A stretch of DNA of 64,000 nt from Gemmatimonadota bacterium (GCA_022825135.1 JAJDYN010000023.1:62001-126000), one strand, 5' to 3'; counted from the stretch's first letter, positions 52,901 to 61,121 are shown. A program made the numbers and translations. Notes: generated by a model from the letters alone, not told the origin.

Positions 52901-54339
52901 CCGACGCCGACATGCGCGACAGCCTGCTCGCCTACGCCCCGCCCCTCCAGGTCGACGAACGCATGCTTTCGGCCGAGCAGGTGGAGGCGACCCTCGGTCA
53001 CATCGAAGCCATGCGCGCCCGCGGCATGTACGCGTCCGCTCTGGCGTTCCCCGGCCTGGGATCCGTGGAGGTGCACGCCGAGTGGACGCACGAGGAGGAT
53101 CCGGAGTCGCGCCGCACCGTCCATCTTGCGGCCAACGGCACGCCCGAACCCCTCCCCGACTGGCGCGACCTGCTCCCCGAGGGCTGGAGCTATTCGGGCG
53201 AGCGCATGGTGCAGTGGGACACGCCGATCCCTCCTCCGGAGGGGCATCGCGTCCTCGCCCAGATGGGGGCGGCCTTCGAGGAGGCGCACGTCTACAAGGC
53301 GGGCGAGTCCTACCTGGGCAGGACCACCTGGGCGATGGACCTCATGTCGCCCATCGAGGCCTCCCACTGGTCGCGCGCCAAGGCCACCACCCACAAGCCG
53401 ACCGTCATCTATTCGGCGCGCCAGCACGCCAACGAGGTATCCTCCACCAGCCACGTGCTGCGCCACGCCGAGCTGCTTCTCACCGATTCGGAGCAGCGCA
53501 GCCGACTCGACCGCGTCAACGTCATCATCCATCCCTTCACCAATCCCGACGGCGCGCAACTGGCGTACGACCTGTACCGCTCCACCCCCGACTACATCCT
53601 GCACGCCGGCTATCTGGGCTCGCTCGGCATCGACGTCAGTTCGGGCTCCGGCGACGACCATCCCATCTACCCGGAGTCGCAGGTACGGGGCAGGCTCTGG
53701 GAGGCGTGGCTCCCGGACATCTTCCTGAACCCGCACGGCTACCCCTCGCATCAGGTGGTGCAGCTCTTTTCGGAGTACACCGGCCTCGTGCGCCGCGGGC
53801 GCGTGACCGAGCGCAACTGGGGATTCAACAAAGGCTGGTTCATGCCCGGCTTCGGCTACGTCGACAGCCCCGACTTTCCCCGGCACCGCGACGCCGCCTT
53901 CCAGCTGCGCGACTACATCACGCGGGGCATCAACTCGAACCGCGACGTCTTCGAGATGAACCAGCGCACCTACGCCCGCTACGAGCGCTACGGCGCCGAT
54001 TTCGACACCGACGTCTTCCGCCTGCCGATGACCGACAGCGTCCTGATCCAGATGCCCCTCAAGGGATCATCGGGAGGCGGCGGAGGCGGCTACAACCCGC
54101 GGGTCACGATCTGGAGCGGCACCACCGAGGCTCCCGACGAGACCGCCTACGGCCCCTGGATGGAGTTGGTGGCGAAGGCCGGCCTCTCGTGGGACCAGGC
54201 CATCCTCGACTACCTGTACGAGGGCGACCACAAGGTCGAGCGGTCAGGCTCCACCTTCTTCGGCGGGGTCACGCTGCGCATGAACCGCCCGCGTCCTCCC
54301 GAGGAGGAGGAGGAGGACCCGCCGCCGGTGAGTGATTGA
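49948..54339 (+). CDS. Very large exported M14-type zinc carboxypeptidase-like protein, 1463 aa
   Basis: A signal-peptide-like segment (residues ~28-48, LAAALSIWFVVPASGASQAA) indicates export. Two calcium-loop-like repeats follow: LDTNGDEVPDFVNASL (~68) and GDSDNNEIPDRIDALI (~373), each introducing a similar ~200-residue module joined by an Ala/Pro/Glu-rich linker (~265-310). The central half (~600-1130) has no recognised family. The C-terminal M14-like catalytic domain contains the zinc motif ARQHANEV (HxxE, ~1155), FTNPDGAQLAYDL and LNPHGYPSHQVVQLF, and ends in a Pro/Glu tail. It starts inside the CstA stop. Probably a surface or periplasmic peptidase that feeds the permease. Confidence 0.85.
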   Translation: MSGLRPETLLARFGAGRGGRKKAGLQSRTCLAAALSIWFVVPASGASQAAPAASAPGDLTTLFEVGGLVLDTNGDEVPDFVNASLVMGEAPTPAETRAAAEIAARLGFETMALDLPLARGTGAEGVLVVVGRIGLAASGLASPGVDPASLDAGEGAVVVREADGRRWVVVAGGDDEGLVAAARLFAGVLPHTRTLSAPLLGRAGDDVRAALEGSGVEVEEVRLWQVRARAGSDGVNRLIADLQVASADVDAAAGVLRALAAGEDVPAAAGQEEAAGQDALAAAEPADPADPGAAPAGQDAPQAADEADGSDEPFAYPGLGSVEVRLASGPVVRIPGRAAPDAPGPVAGRPGSGAKGSLDLSNLYTPDGLLGDSDNNEIPDRIDALIAPGAAAVEALPDLAARLGLESTGLVVPLVEPAAGLDRPASRPTLVLAGTGNPLTQQLADSGRVDLDGLQAGEGLIQLVPDAFGSKPSLVVTGGDAAGARSALDHLALTLPHLDARGDDRPTIDHVEQALWSALSGHSPAGQAAIGLYKLDRILADLAGRDLAAAEVLMSVEKPDPGLAGLIRERAAALGAGELEVVVDNRDVQNAAPIFSDSFTLPSEVDRFRAIVEEEVLPAVASGEAVTVHARLSEPPAVRRSLEAEVLAALLERGADPEATVVEVRSAFKQGYYWLYEGVRPRLEGADIGEILIRFRRNDPPEEWPQQAIHTPVRWLHEIFPIDEVLARDLGIDLERIRFEQVLEGPTYHVAVTDPAGELILTESFDPKWVMRPYVDRFRDYEHVRVTTGWIEARAAGRTLADERIVTDPEAFWDYYQGTTLPAVYDYVMDRHEGIPRGGNADAPFFGELVVDVQLSEPDYRLEIDNEIHSTMDALHEEVYFGTIEFFDLIGRNSRGQGLTFPGRIIPVMLPKADGTRGTVDISFSGFATSRPAVVVTWRERSGETGETRLDIPRIAMERPSARRAHVREGTPGLSHLALRVRVDTDADMRDSLLAYAPPLQVDERMLSAEQVEATLGHIEAMRARGMYASALAFPGLGSVEVHAEWTHEEDPESRRTVHLAANGTPEPLPDWRDLLPEGWSYSGERMVQWDTPIPPPEGHRVLAQMGAAFEEAHVYKAGESYLGRTTWAMDLMSPIEASHWSRAKATTHKPTVIYSARQHANEVSSTSHVLRHAELLLTDSEQRSRLDRVNVIIHPFTNPDGAQLAYDLYRSTPDYILHAGYLGSLGIDVSSGSGDDHPIYPESQVRGRLWEAWLPDIFLNPHGYPSHQVVQLFSEYTGLVRRGRVTERNWGFNKGWFMPGFGYVDSPDFPRHRDAAFQLRDYITRGINSNRDVFEMNQRTYARYERYGADFDTDVFRLPMTDSVLIQMPLKGSSGGGGGGYNPRVTIWSGTTEAPDETAYGPWMELVAKAGLSWDQAILDYLYEGDHKVERSGSTFFGGVTLRMNRPRPPEEEEEDPPPVSD

Positions 54340-54604
54340 GGCGCGGAGGCGGGCGGGCCGCCAGCGCTCGTATTCCTCGCGATGGTCATGATTGCGGTTG
54401 CGTACTCCTAAGTGATCCGGCTGGATCGCGGGGAGGATCGGTTGAGGTGGTGTTTTCGATGTAGAGTTACATCGGTTTTGCTGATTGGATGCCAGGAGCG
54501 TATACTCGCGCGTCCTCGTCAATCCTGAGAACCGGAAGGCACATGTCTCCCGCCGGACTACCCGTACCGCCACCCCGACTTTCCCTCGCTCTCGACGAGC
54601 GCCG
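54340..54604. other. Intergenic region with an inverted repeat before the Ig/metalloprotease gene
   Basis: CGATGTA (54457-54463) and TACATCG (54468-54474) form a perfect hairpin with a four-base loop, followed by GTTTTG. It may terminate the M14 transcript or act as an operator for the next gene. No gene is seen, although a continuous frame extends upstream of the preferred GTG at 54605. Confidence 0.4.
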
Positions 54605-57600
54605 GTGACCCCATCTCCTTCGAGACGCGGTGTCGTGCGTGCCGCCGTATTAGCACTGATCGTGCTTTGGACCGCGGCATGCGGCGATGGCGGTACAGGA
54701 CCGCCGCCGCCGGCTCCGAACCGGGCACCTCTGGCAAGCGGATCGATCTCGCCTCAAACGGTAGCCGCAGGGCAGACAGTCATAATGAACGTGGCGAGCT
54801 ACTTCACCGATCCGGACGGAGACGCGTTGACCTTCACGGCGGCGAGTTCGAATGCCGCGACGGCATCAGTTTCGGCGTCCGGAAGCGTGGTCACTGTGAC
54901 CGCGGCCGCACGGGGAGTGGCGACCGTAACGGTTACAGCCCGAGACCCAGGCGGCATGTCGGCACAGTTGACGTTTACCGTCACGGTGCCCAATCAGGCC
55001 CCGGTCGCGGTGGATGCTGTCCCGGCACAATCCATCTTCGTCGGGGACACAGCCACCGTGGATGTATCGGCGTACTTCAATGACCCGGACGGAGATGCGC
55101 TGACCTATTCGGTGGCGAATTCGGATGCGACGGCCGTATCGGCATCGGTCGCCGGAAGCGTGGTTTCCCTGACCGCGATCACCCAGGGGATCTCCACGGT
55201 TACGGTAACTGCCAGCGATCCTGACGGGCTGTCTGCAGAGCAGGACATCTCGATCACGGTACCGAATCGGGCGCCGACTGTCCTCGACACCATCCCATCT
55301 CAGACCCTCTTGACCGGGGAGACGCTGGAGTTGGACATGGAGTCCTACTTCACCGACCCCGACGGAGATGCACTCTCATTCGCCGCCGCAAGCGCCAACA
55401 CAGGCGTGGCATCGGCGGAGACCGCCAGCAGCACGGTCACGATTACCGGGGTTTCACCTGGGAGCGCGAGGGTGACGGTAACGGCGACCGATCCTGCGGG
55501 GATATCGATTCAACAGGCTTTCGCTGTCACGGTGCCGAATTGGCAACCGTACGCGGTCGGCACCATCCCAGGGCAGTCGGTGGAGTCCGGACAGACGGTC
55601 ACCATCGATGTGTCTCCGTTCTTCACAGATCCCGACGGTCAACCGCTGAGCTACACGGCAGTAAGTTCCAACCAGGGAGTCGCGACCTCCACGGTGGACG
55701 GCAGCGCGGTGACTGTAGCGGGAGTGGCGGCCGGAACCGCGACGATCACCGTTACGGCGACGGATCCGGGAGGGCTGACCGCTCAGCACCGTTTCTCCGT
55801 GACGGTGCGGGCAGCCAACGCCGCTCCGGAAGTCGTGTCGACCATTCCCGATCTGAGCCTGACCGTCGACGAAGTGCGCACATGGCGGGGAGCCGATCAC
55901 TTCCGCGACCCGAATGGCGATCCACTGACCTACGCGGCGGGCAGTTCCAACGCTGCGGTTGTCCTGGCCGTGGTATCGGGTGCCGAATTCGGGGTCGGTG
56001 CCGTGTCAGTCGGATCGGCTGTTGTAACGGTGACCGCCAGCGACCCCGGAGGCTTGAGTGCTCAAATCAGCTTCCGGGTAACGGTGCAGCCCGGGACGCA
56101 AACGGAAGTGGTGATCTCGGGGGTCGAGCCGGGCTTGCTGGTCGAAGGTGCCGAAGCGAGGATCACGGGCTCGGGGTTCTCGGCCACGACCACGCAGAAC
56201 CAGGTCACAATCGGCGGACTCGCGGCAAGAGTTACTGCGGCCAGCCCGACGACCTTGTCAATCGTGGTTCCTTGGAGTGATTGCCTGCCGCCGCGCCGCG
56301 AGGAGTTGCGGGTGGCGGTGGGGAGCGAGAGCGATGCGCGAACGGTGGGGGTGACGCCGCGTAGTCAGGAAGACATGGAATTGGAGCCTGGATGGTATCG
56401 GTCGACACATGCCGGATACGGCTGTGTCTACCTGCCAGCTGACGGGTCGGGCGGAGAGTATCTCATCGGAGTGGTATCCAGTTCGGAGAAGCCGTCATCA
56501 CTCACCGGCGTAACCCTAACGGGCACCCCGGGAGACGCCACGGTGGTCGCAGCAGACGGCGGTCGCATCGTGGTCGCGGCTGAGAGACGGACGGTCGAGC
56601 AAGCGAATCCGAGTGCAATGGCGGCTTTGACCCAAGGGCCGTTCAGATTGGCGGCCGCGCTCAACAGGGGGACCGGTGTCTCGATGGCCGCGGCCTCGGT
56701 GGGCAGCAGCCTTGACAAATGGCCGCTCGCCGATGACACCCTGCGGACGTGGCGGGCGAGAGCACACAACGAGATCATGGCCCGGAATAACGCGCTGCTG
56801 CGGAGGATTGGGCGGGCGACCCCCCCCGCACTCGCGGATACGCGGCGGGACCTGCAGGTAGGGGATACGCTGGCGCTGTATGCGGATTTTGAAGGAACAT
56901 GCAGCAGGGCCGGGCAGGTGCGCGCTCTGGTGCGCTTGGTCGGTAACAGTTCGATCTGGTTGGACGACCTCGACAATCCCGCCGCAACCTTCACGGACAC
57001 CGAGTTGGCGAATCTGGATGCCTTCTATGCGACCAACATCAAGGGTGTTCACGACCATTACTTTGGCGGCCTGTCCGATGTGGATGGCAACGGCCGGTTC
57101 TTGGTGCTGATGACGAAGGAGGTGAATCGGGTTGGGAATCTCGGCGGTTGGGTTTGGGGGGCTGACCTCGTTTCACGCCAGTACTGCACAACAAGTAATC
57201 AGGCCGAGATCTTCTACGGCAAGGTGCCAGACCCTCGAGGCACCGTCGGAGACATCCTTACCAAGCAGGATGTGCTCGACTCATACCCCGCATTGATCGC
57301 CCACGAAGTCACGCACATCATTCAGCGTGGGGGACAGATCTATGGGGGCTCCGGTCCGAAGACTACCTGGGAACTGGAAGGGGGTGCCACCCTCGCGGAG
57401 CAGTTGGTCGGCTACCGTCTCTTCGGGCACGGCTCCGGCCAGGAACTCGACTGGAGTGCGTTTTCCCCATTGAACGAGAGGTACCATTGGTACGGGGGCT
57501 TGTTGGAACTGGCTCAGTTCTTCGGATGGGACTATCGGGGCGATGGCAACGGAAGAATCTCCGGCGCCCCGGAGGCGTGCAGTTGGGTCGGTACGCCGGA

Positions 57601-58105
57601 CGAAGGGAACTCCGGCCCCTGCTTGCTGGAGGGGCGAGAAGTCTACGGCGTCCCGTCCATGGTTCTTCGCTTCGCCATGGACCGTTGGGGCGGCGACTAC
57701 CCGGGAGGCGATCGCGCCTTGCTGCGGCGCCTTACGCAGTCCCCGGCCCAAGGTCTTGCATCCTTGGTCGATGTCAGCCCTGAAGGGGCGTGGCCGCCCG
57801 AGCAGATACTCGCCGACTTCTACATGACGCTCTGGCTCGATCTCCAGGGATGGGGAGCATTGGGCATGACCACTTGGAATCTTCATGGTATTTTCGGCAG
57901 GTTTCCAGATAACTGGCAACTTCAACCCTACACGTCCTCGTCCCACACCCCCCGCCTCACTGGTCGTCGTGTACGGGCGGGATCATCCCTGTACTTCCAT
58001 TGGACCCCGGCCGGCGCGCTCAGCCCGACCAGCATCAAGGTCACATCGCCGGGCGGAGGACGATTGCCCGATCACATCTCCGTGTGGGCCCTGCGGCTGC
58101 GGTAG
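54605..58105 (+). CDS. Ig-repeat lipoprotein with C-terminal zinc metalloprotease domain, 1166 aa
   Basis: Signal peptide with lipobox-like LWTAAC (Cys ~24) after the GTG at 54605; earlier in-frame starts would put an Arg-rich tail before it. Five tandem ~90-residue Ig/cadherin-like repeats (~35-500) share the motif FTDPDGDALTF and end TVTARDPGGMSAQLTFTVTV. A TIG/IPT-like domain follows (EVVISGVEPGLLVEGAEARI). The C-terminal half is a metalloprotease with HExxH in LIAHEVTHIIQRGG and the downstream Glu region WELEGGATLAEQ. It ends SPGGGRLPDHISVWALRLR, a tail of which a damaged copy lies at 59.33 kb. Likely a surface-anchored protease/adhesin. Confidence 0.85.
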   Translation: MTPSPSRRGVVRAAVLALIVLWTAACGDGGTGPPPPAPNRAPLASGSISPQTVAAGQTVIMNVASYFTDPDGDALTFTAASSNAATASVSASGSVVTVTAAARGVATVTVTARDPGGMSAQLTFTVTVPNQAPVAVDAVPAQSIFVGDTATVDVSAYFNDPDGDALTYSVANSDATAVSASVAGSVVSLTAITQGISTVTVTASDPDGLSAEQDISITVPNRAPTVLDTIPSQTLLTGETLELDMESYFTDPDGDALSFAAASANTGVASAETASSTVTITGVSPGSARVTVTATDPAGISIQQAFAVTVPNWQPYAVGTIPGQSVESGQTVTIDVSPFFTDPDGQPLSYTAVSSNQGVATSTVDGSAVTVAGVAAGTATITVTATDPGGLTAQHRFSVTVRAANAAPEVVSTIPDLSLTVDEVRTWRGADHFRDPNGDPLTYAAGSSNAAVVLAVVSGAEFGVGAVSVGSAVVTVTASDPGGLSAQISFRVTVQPGTQTEVVISGVEPGLLVEGAEARITGSGFSATTTQNQVTIGGLAARVTAASPTTLSIVVPWSDCLPPRREELRVAVGSESDARTVGVTPRSQEDMELEPGWYRSTHAGYGCVYLPADGSGGEYLIGVVSSSEKPSSLTGVTLTGTPGDATVVAADGGRIVVAAERRTVEQANPSAMAALTQGPFRLAAALNRGTGVSMAAASVGSSLDKWPLADDTLRTWRARAHNEIMARNNALLRRIGRATPPALADTRRDLQVGDTLALYADFEGTCSRAGQVRALVRLVGNSSIWLDDLDNPAATFTDTELANLDAFYATNIKGVHDHYFGGLSDVDGNGRFLVLMTKEVNRVGNLGGWVWGADLVSRQYCTTSNQAEIFYGKVPDPRGTVGDILTKQDVLDSYPALIAHEVTHIIQRGGQIYGGSGPKTTWELEGGATLAEQLVGYRLFGHGSGQELDWSAFSPLNERYHWYGGLLELAQFFGWDYRGDGNGRISGAPEACSWVGTPDEGNSGPCLLEGREVYGVPSMVLRFAMDRWGGDYPGGDRALLRRLTQSPAQGLASLVDVSPEGAWPPEQILADFYMTLWLDLQGWGALGMTTWNLHGIFGRFPDNWQLQPYTSSSHTPRLTGRRVRAGSSLYFHWTPAGALSPTSIKVTSPGGGRLPDHISVWALRLR

Positions 58106-58108
58106 CCG
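58041..58108 (+). repeat. Direct repeat copy A: 3' end of the Ig/metalloprotease gene
   Basis: The last 68 bases of the gene, coding for the conserved SPGGGRLPDHISVWALRLR tail, recur in the same direction at 59329-59397 with scattered substitutions and one inserted G. The two copies flank a 1.2-kb segment with the lipoprotein and winged-helix genes. Confidence 0.7.
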
Positions 58109-58152
58109 GAGAGGGCGCCGGGCCACCGGTGAGGGTCTTGCCGTGAGGCAGT

Positions 58153-58177
58153 CATGATACTATTCGGACATATCATG
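58153..58177. promoter_or_regulatory. Inverted repeat upstream of the small lipoprotein gene
   Basis: CATGATA (58153-58159) and TATCATG (58171-58177) are perfect inverted copies with an 11-base spacer, one helical turn between centres and 40 bases ahead of the lipoprotein ATG. It is AT-rich in a GC-rich setting and suits a regulator-binding site. Regulator unknown. Confidence 0.4.
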
Positions 58178-58217
58178 TGATGGGAACTACTCAGTTGAGT
58201 TGCCAAAGGGGGGAAGC

Positions 58218-58895
58218 ATGAGGCGTTGGTGCGCACCCATGCTGGTGCTCGCGCTGTCGTTCGCGTACGGGTGCCGTGATGCGCCGCTCGCCCATGCACC
58301 CGAAGATGAGGTCGTGGGGCACTGGATGGACGACGGGACAGCCCCGAGAGTGGTGGGCATGGACTCCGGAGCGCGAGTTGACACCACCTTCTCCGTCGTC
58401 GTCGATGGCTCTGACGGTCGCGTGCTGCGCGGGCTGGTGATGCAGACCGCCGGGGACGACACGCTCTTCGCGTACAGGATGGACGGCTACCGCGCCGGTG
58501 AGCGGGTTGCGATCAGCTACCATGACTGCTCGCTCTACGGGACGATGAGCGCCGATAGGTACACGGCAAAGCGACGCTGCTTCGGGAGCGATGCCGAGAC
58601 TGTAACGGTGCTGGGCAGGAATAGCCCGCCCGAAGCCGTAACGTTCTCGCTAGCTTGGGAGAATCCGTCGTACTCCGGGGGCTCATACAGCGTTCGCCTG
58701 CGGGTCACGAACAATCATCCAACTCTTGATTTGGTCATGGATGAGGCTACGCTGTGCGTTGACGTGGACGCGACCTTCTACTTTTGGGACGAGGTTGTAG
58801 CGCCCGGACGGTCAGCCGAGGACGACACTTACTCGGACAGCCAGCCGACCGGGTGCCTTCGCGGCGTCTCGTACGTCTGGAGGGGAACTCCGTGA
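58218..58895 (+). CDS. Hypothetical lipoprotein, 225 aa
   Basis: AAAGGGGGGAAGC precedes the ATG at 58218. A basic start (MRRW) and hydrophobic core PMLVLALSFAYGC suggest a lipoprotein signal with an imperfect lipobox. The mature part is acidic, beta-rich and contains four cysteines (YHDCSLYG, RRCFGSD, TLCVDVD, TGCLRG), which could form two disulfides. A segment VTFSLAWENPSYSGGSYSVR resembles an immunoglobulin-like strand pair. Function unknown. Confidence 0.6.
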   Translation: MRRWCAPMLVLALSFAYGCRDAPLAHAPEDEVVGHWMDDGTAPRVVGMDSGARVDTTFSVVVDGSDGRVLRGLVMQTAGDDTLFAYRMDGYRAGERVAISYHDCSLYGTMSADRYTAKRRCFGSDAETVTVLGRNSPPEAVTFSLAWENPSYSGGSYSVRLRVTNNHPTLDLVMDEATLCVDVDATFYFWDEVVAPGRSAEDDTYSDSQPTGCLRGVSYVWRGTP

Positions 58896-58928
58896 ACCCG
58901 GCAACCCATCTAGGTAATCCCCCGAGCT

Positions 58929-59321
58929 TCACCGATCGGCGCCGACCGGTTCACTTGCCGTGCCGGTCAACGAGACATCAAGCCGCACATGGTCGTAGGG
59001 CACGCGCGGCACCAGCGTGCCGCGCTCGCCCCGCCGCAGTTCCACCAGTCCGTATTGCGACATCGTCTTCAGCGTCCGTGACAGGTTCGACTTGCTCCGC
59101 CCGGCCATCTCCGCAAGCTCCGTGAGCGACCGCGGACTCTCCCGGGCGATCAGCTCCAAGAGGCGCCGGTTATGCGCCGACAGCAAATTCGCGAAGCTGT
59201 CGAGCGAAGTGAACCACATCTTCGGCTCATCCCTGGCGGGCGTGTGTTCGCCCCGCGCGATCGCCAGCGTGCGCGCCTTCATCCGGTCGTAGTCGGCGAT
59301 GCCGATCGTCAGTGTCCTCAT
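58929..59321 (-). CDS. Winged-helix regulator, HVO_A0114-like (possible antitoxin), 130 aa
   Basis: N-terminal segment SMRTLTIGIADYDRMKARTL and MWFTSLDSFANLLSAHNRRL are typical of putative MarR/ArsR-like regulators of the HVO_A0114 group. The winged helix follows (LLELIARESPRSLTELAEMA, GRSKSNLSRTLKTMSQYGLV, ELRRGERGTLVPRVPYDHV). Homologues pair with a small toxin gene, usually encoded upstream on the same strand; only the hsdR scar lies there, so the partner is missing. The start at 59321 is immediately before a repeat of the metalloprotease tail. Confidence 0.75.
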   Translation of the reverse strand: MRTLTIGIADYDRMKARTLAIARGEHTPARDEPKMWFTSLDSFANLLSAHNRRLLELIARESPRSLTELAEMAGRSKSNLSRTLKTMSQYGLVELRRGERGTLVPRVPYDHVRLDVSLTGTASEPVGADR

Positions 59322-59328
59322 GGAAACG

Positions 59329-59397
59329 TCACGTCGCCGGGCAGAGGGCGGTTGCCCGACCACATCTCCGGTGTGGGCGCTGCGGCTGCGGTAGCCG
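59329..59397 (+). repeat. Direct repeat copy B: decayed 3' end of an Ig/metalloprotease gene
   Basis: Damaged copy of 58041-58108: TCACGTCGCC, GGTTGCCCGACCACATCTCC, GTGTGGGCG-CTGCGGCTGCGG and TAGCCG are recognisable; an additional G shifts the frame. No coding sequence for the rest of the protease precedes it, so it marks the scar of a duplication or insertion. Confidence 0.7.
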
Positions 59398-59424
59398 AGG
59401 GGCCGTGCCAACGGGTTCGAGCCG

Positions 59425-59524
59425 TCCGCGTCGCCTTCTCCTGCTTGTCGGGCGGGTAGCCGTGCTTTCGCAGAATGCGCTTGACGAGGCGAGCTTCAAC
59501 CTCCGATTCGGTGAAGGTCGTCAA
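59425..59524 (-). pseudogene. hsdR: hsdR scar: first 10 codons joined in frame to a C-terminal piece
   Basis: On the minus strand a TTG start overlapping the preceding TGA reads [10 protein letters not shown], the beginning of HsdR (intact copy: [14 protein letters not shown] at 21.7 kb). It continues directly with [20 protein letters not shown], which in the intact protein lies about 1000 residues further on (18.67-18.74 kb). Roughly 3.0 kb have been lost with both ends kept in frame. After this the similarity ends and the sequence runs into repeat copy B. Confidence 0.85.
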
Positions 59525-60525
59525 GAGGGGGGCTGGGCCAACAGGTGGACGACGAGCCGGACCATGAGATCCTTGTTGGCGGGCTCGCTCTGCGCGATGA
59601 GGAGCGTCAGGGCTGTGAGGGCACGGGGGTGTAGGTCGTGATCCAGCTCCTCCTTGCTGAGGTAGAGCAGGAACAGCAGAGAACCGATGCGCTTGTTGCC
59701 GTCCGTGAAGGGATGGTCCTTCACCAGGAAGTAGAGAAGATTGGCCGCCTTCTCCTCGCGCGTTCGGTAGAGGGGCTCGCCGAACATGGTCTGCTCGACA
59801 TTCCCGAGGATCCCCTGGAGGATCTCGCCGCGAGGAACGCCGAATAGCGACGATGCTTCTCCGCGCTCCACCAGCGCCGCCCTCAGGTCGGCGATGGCCG
59901 AGACCGCTCGATCTTGATCAAGGGCAGCGGTTGGCGGTTGCGTGCCCGGCGGAGACTCAAGGCGATCCTCGTCGTATTCCAGCAGGAGCCGCCATGTGTC
60001 GGCGTAGCCGGTGATGATATCGAGAACGTCCTTCCCGGTGCCGCTGACGAGCGACTGGCTCCGCAGCGTCTGTGCCAGTAGGTCCAGTGTCTCTCTGGCT
60101 TCCCGCAGACCGCGTTCTGCGAGACGGCGTTCGTTCAGGACGTAGCCGCGAACGAGGAACTCTCGCAACGTACGGGTGGCCCACTGCCGGAAGCGGACGG
60201 CGCGCTTTGAATTCACCCGGTATCCAACCGAAATGATGGCGTCGAGGTTGTAGTGCGCCACGGCGCGTCGAACCCGCCGGCGCCCCTCCGTTCGAACCAG
60301 CAAGAAATCCTTGCTAGTTGCCGCTCGGTCGAGTTCGCCGTCCAGGAACACCACCTGAAGATGCCGATTGACGTTCTGACGTGTCGTCTGGAACACGTCG
60401 GCCATCTGTCGCTCGGTCAGCCAAACGGTTTCCTGTGCAAGGCGGACGCTTATCGAGACCTCGCCGCCCGAGGCCTCGTAGACGACGACCTCGCCGCCCG
60501 GGCGGGGTTCGCGGGTGTCAGTCAC
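59521..60525 (-). CDS. RhuM-like N-terminal domain with Fic domain, 334 aa
   Basis: RhuM family start (VVVYEASGGEVSISVRLAQE, WLTERQMADVFQTTRQNVNR, AVAHYNLDAIISVGYRVNSK, RFRQWATRTLREFLVRGYVL) followed by a C-terminal Fic domain with the complete AMPylation motif HPFTDGNKR (about residues 270-278) and a preceding LLYFLVKDHPF. The GTG at 60525 overlaps the stop of the hsdM scar (GTGA), and its own stop overlaps the hsdR scar start. RhuM genes are frequent passengers of type I restriction loci. The gene is intact while both neighbours have collapsed. Confidence 0.88.
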   Translation of the reverse strand: MTDTREPRPGGEVVVYEASGGEVSISVRLAQETVWLTERQMADVFQTTRQNVNRHLQVVFLDGELDRAATSKDFLLVRTEGRRRVRRAVAHYNLDAIISVGYRVNSKRAVRFRQWATRTLREFLVRGYVLNERRLAERGLREARETLDLLAQTLRSQSLVSGTGKDVLDIITGYADTWRLLLEYDEDRLESPPGTQPPTAALDQDRAVSAIADLRAALVERGEASSLFGVPRGEILQGILGNVEQTMFGEPLYRTREEKAANLLYFLVKDHPFTDGNKRIGSLLFLLYLSKEELDHDLHPRALTALTLLIAQSEPANKDLMVRLVVHLLAQPPS

Positions 60526-60620
60526 CGGGCCGACTCCAGCCGCTTCATCTTGTCCTCGAACGGCTCTTCGTCGGCCTCGTAGCCGGTCGTGGCTCCGCTG
60601 TTGGTGTGCTTGGTGGCCAC
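60522..60620 (-). pseudogene. hsdM: hsdM scar: first 16 codons joined in frame to the C-terminal tail
   Basis: A 32-codon frame beginning GTG at 60620 reads [16 protein letters not shown], nearly identical to the HsdM start ([16 protein letters not shown]), then [12 protein letters not shown], which in intact HsdM is ~470 residues later ([12 protein letters not shown]). A deletion of about 1.4 kb thus left both ends in frame and preserved the overlap with the following gene. The upstream 80 bases match the intact hsdM promoter region. Confidence 0.85.
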
Positions 60621-60699
60621 CTTCGTCGTGTCCTTGTTCGCCCGTCGGCGTGGATTGGGAGCGCCAGAAATATGACATGCGACGGGTTGCCGTGCATCT
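60621..60699 (-). repeat. Duplicate of the hsdM promoter region
   Basis: Corresponds to 25397-25475 with a few changes and ends at the same CCGTGCATCTT boundary. Together with the two gene scars it shows that this was a complete type I locus of the same family as the intact one. It may still drive the RhuM-Fic gene. Confidence 0.75.
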
Positions 60700-60740
60700 T
60701 CAACACAGCGGTCGGGATGCCGAAAGGATGAGTAGGGCCA

Positions 60741-61121
60741 ATGATCGAGAACGACGGCTCTACGGCCCGAGGTTTTGACCCGGACACCGCTCCCGATCTC
60801 TCGAAAGACGGCTGGCCCGAGAAGTTCGCCAAGGTGCCCGTCCGCCGGGGGCGTCCCCCGAAAGGTCGGGCCGAGTCCACCCCAGCACCTCGTCAATCGG
60901 CGCGGGCCAAACAGGCGGAAACCGGTCGGCGGATCAGCGCTACAGCACAACTCGGCGCCCCCGTCTCTTCAACGAGCGGGGGCGCCGAGACGCGATTCGC
61001 CGACCGTCAGGATGATCCGCCGGGGCCGGGAGCGGTCACATCTGCGCTACGGCTTCTTTTCGAAGGTGGGCGTCTTGTAGAAACCGTCGGGTTCGTCTGC
61101 GAACTTCGCATGCCCGGCTAG
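60741..61121 (+). pseudogene. Fragment resembling a small antitoxin (BrnA-like tail) read into decayed sequence
   Basis: The first ~45 residues (MIENDGSTARGFDPDTAPDL, SKDGWPEKFAKVPVRRGRPP) resemble the acidic-then-basic middle of small antitoxins encoded beside HigB/BrnT-type toxins, where an RRGRP segment is common. The expected DNA-binding C-terminal domain does not follow; the frame runs on through unrelated sequence to 61121, converging with the Ig lipoprotein gene. Probably a truncated gene. The identification is weak. Confidence 0.35.
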
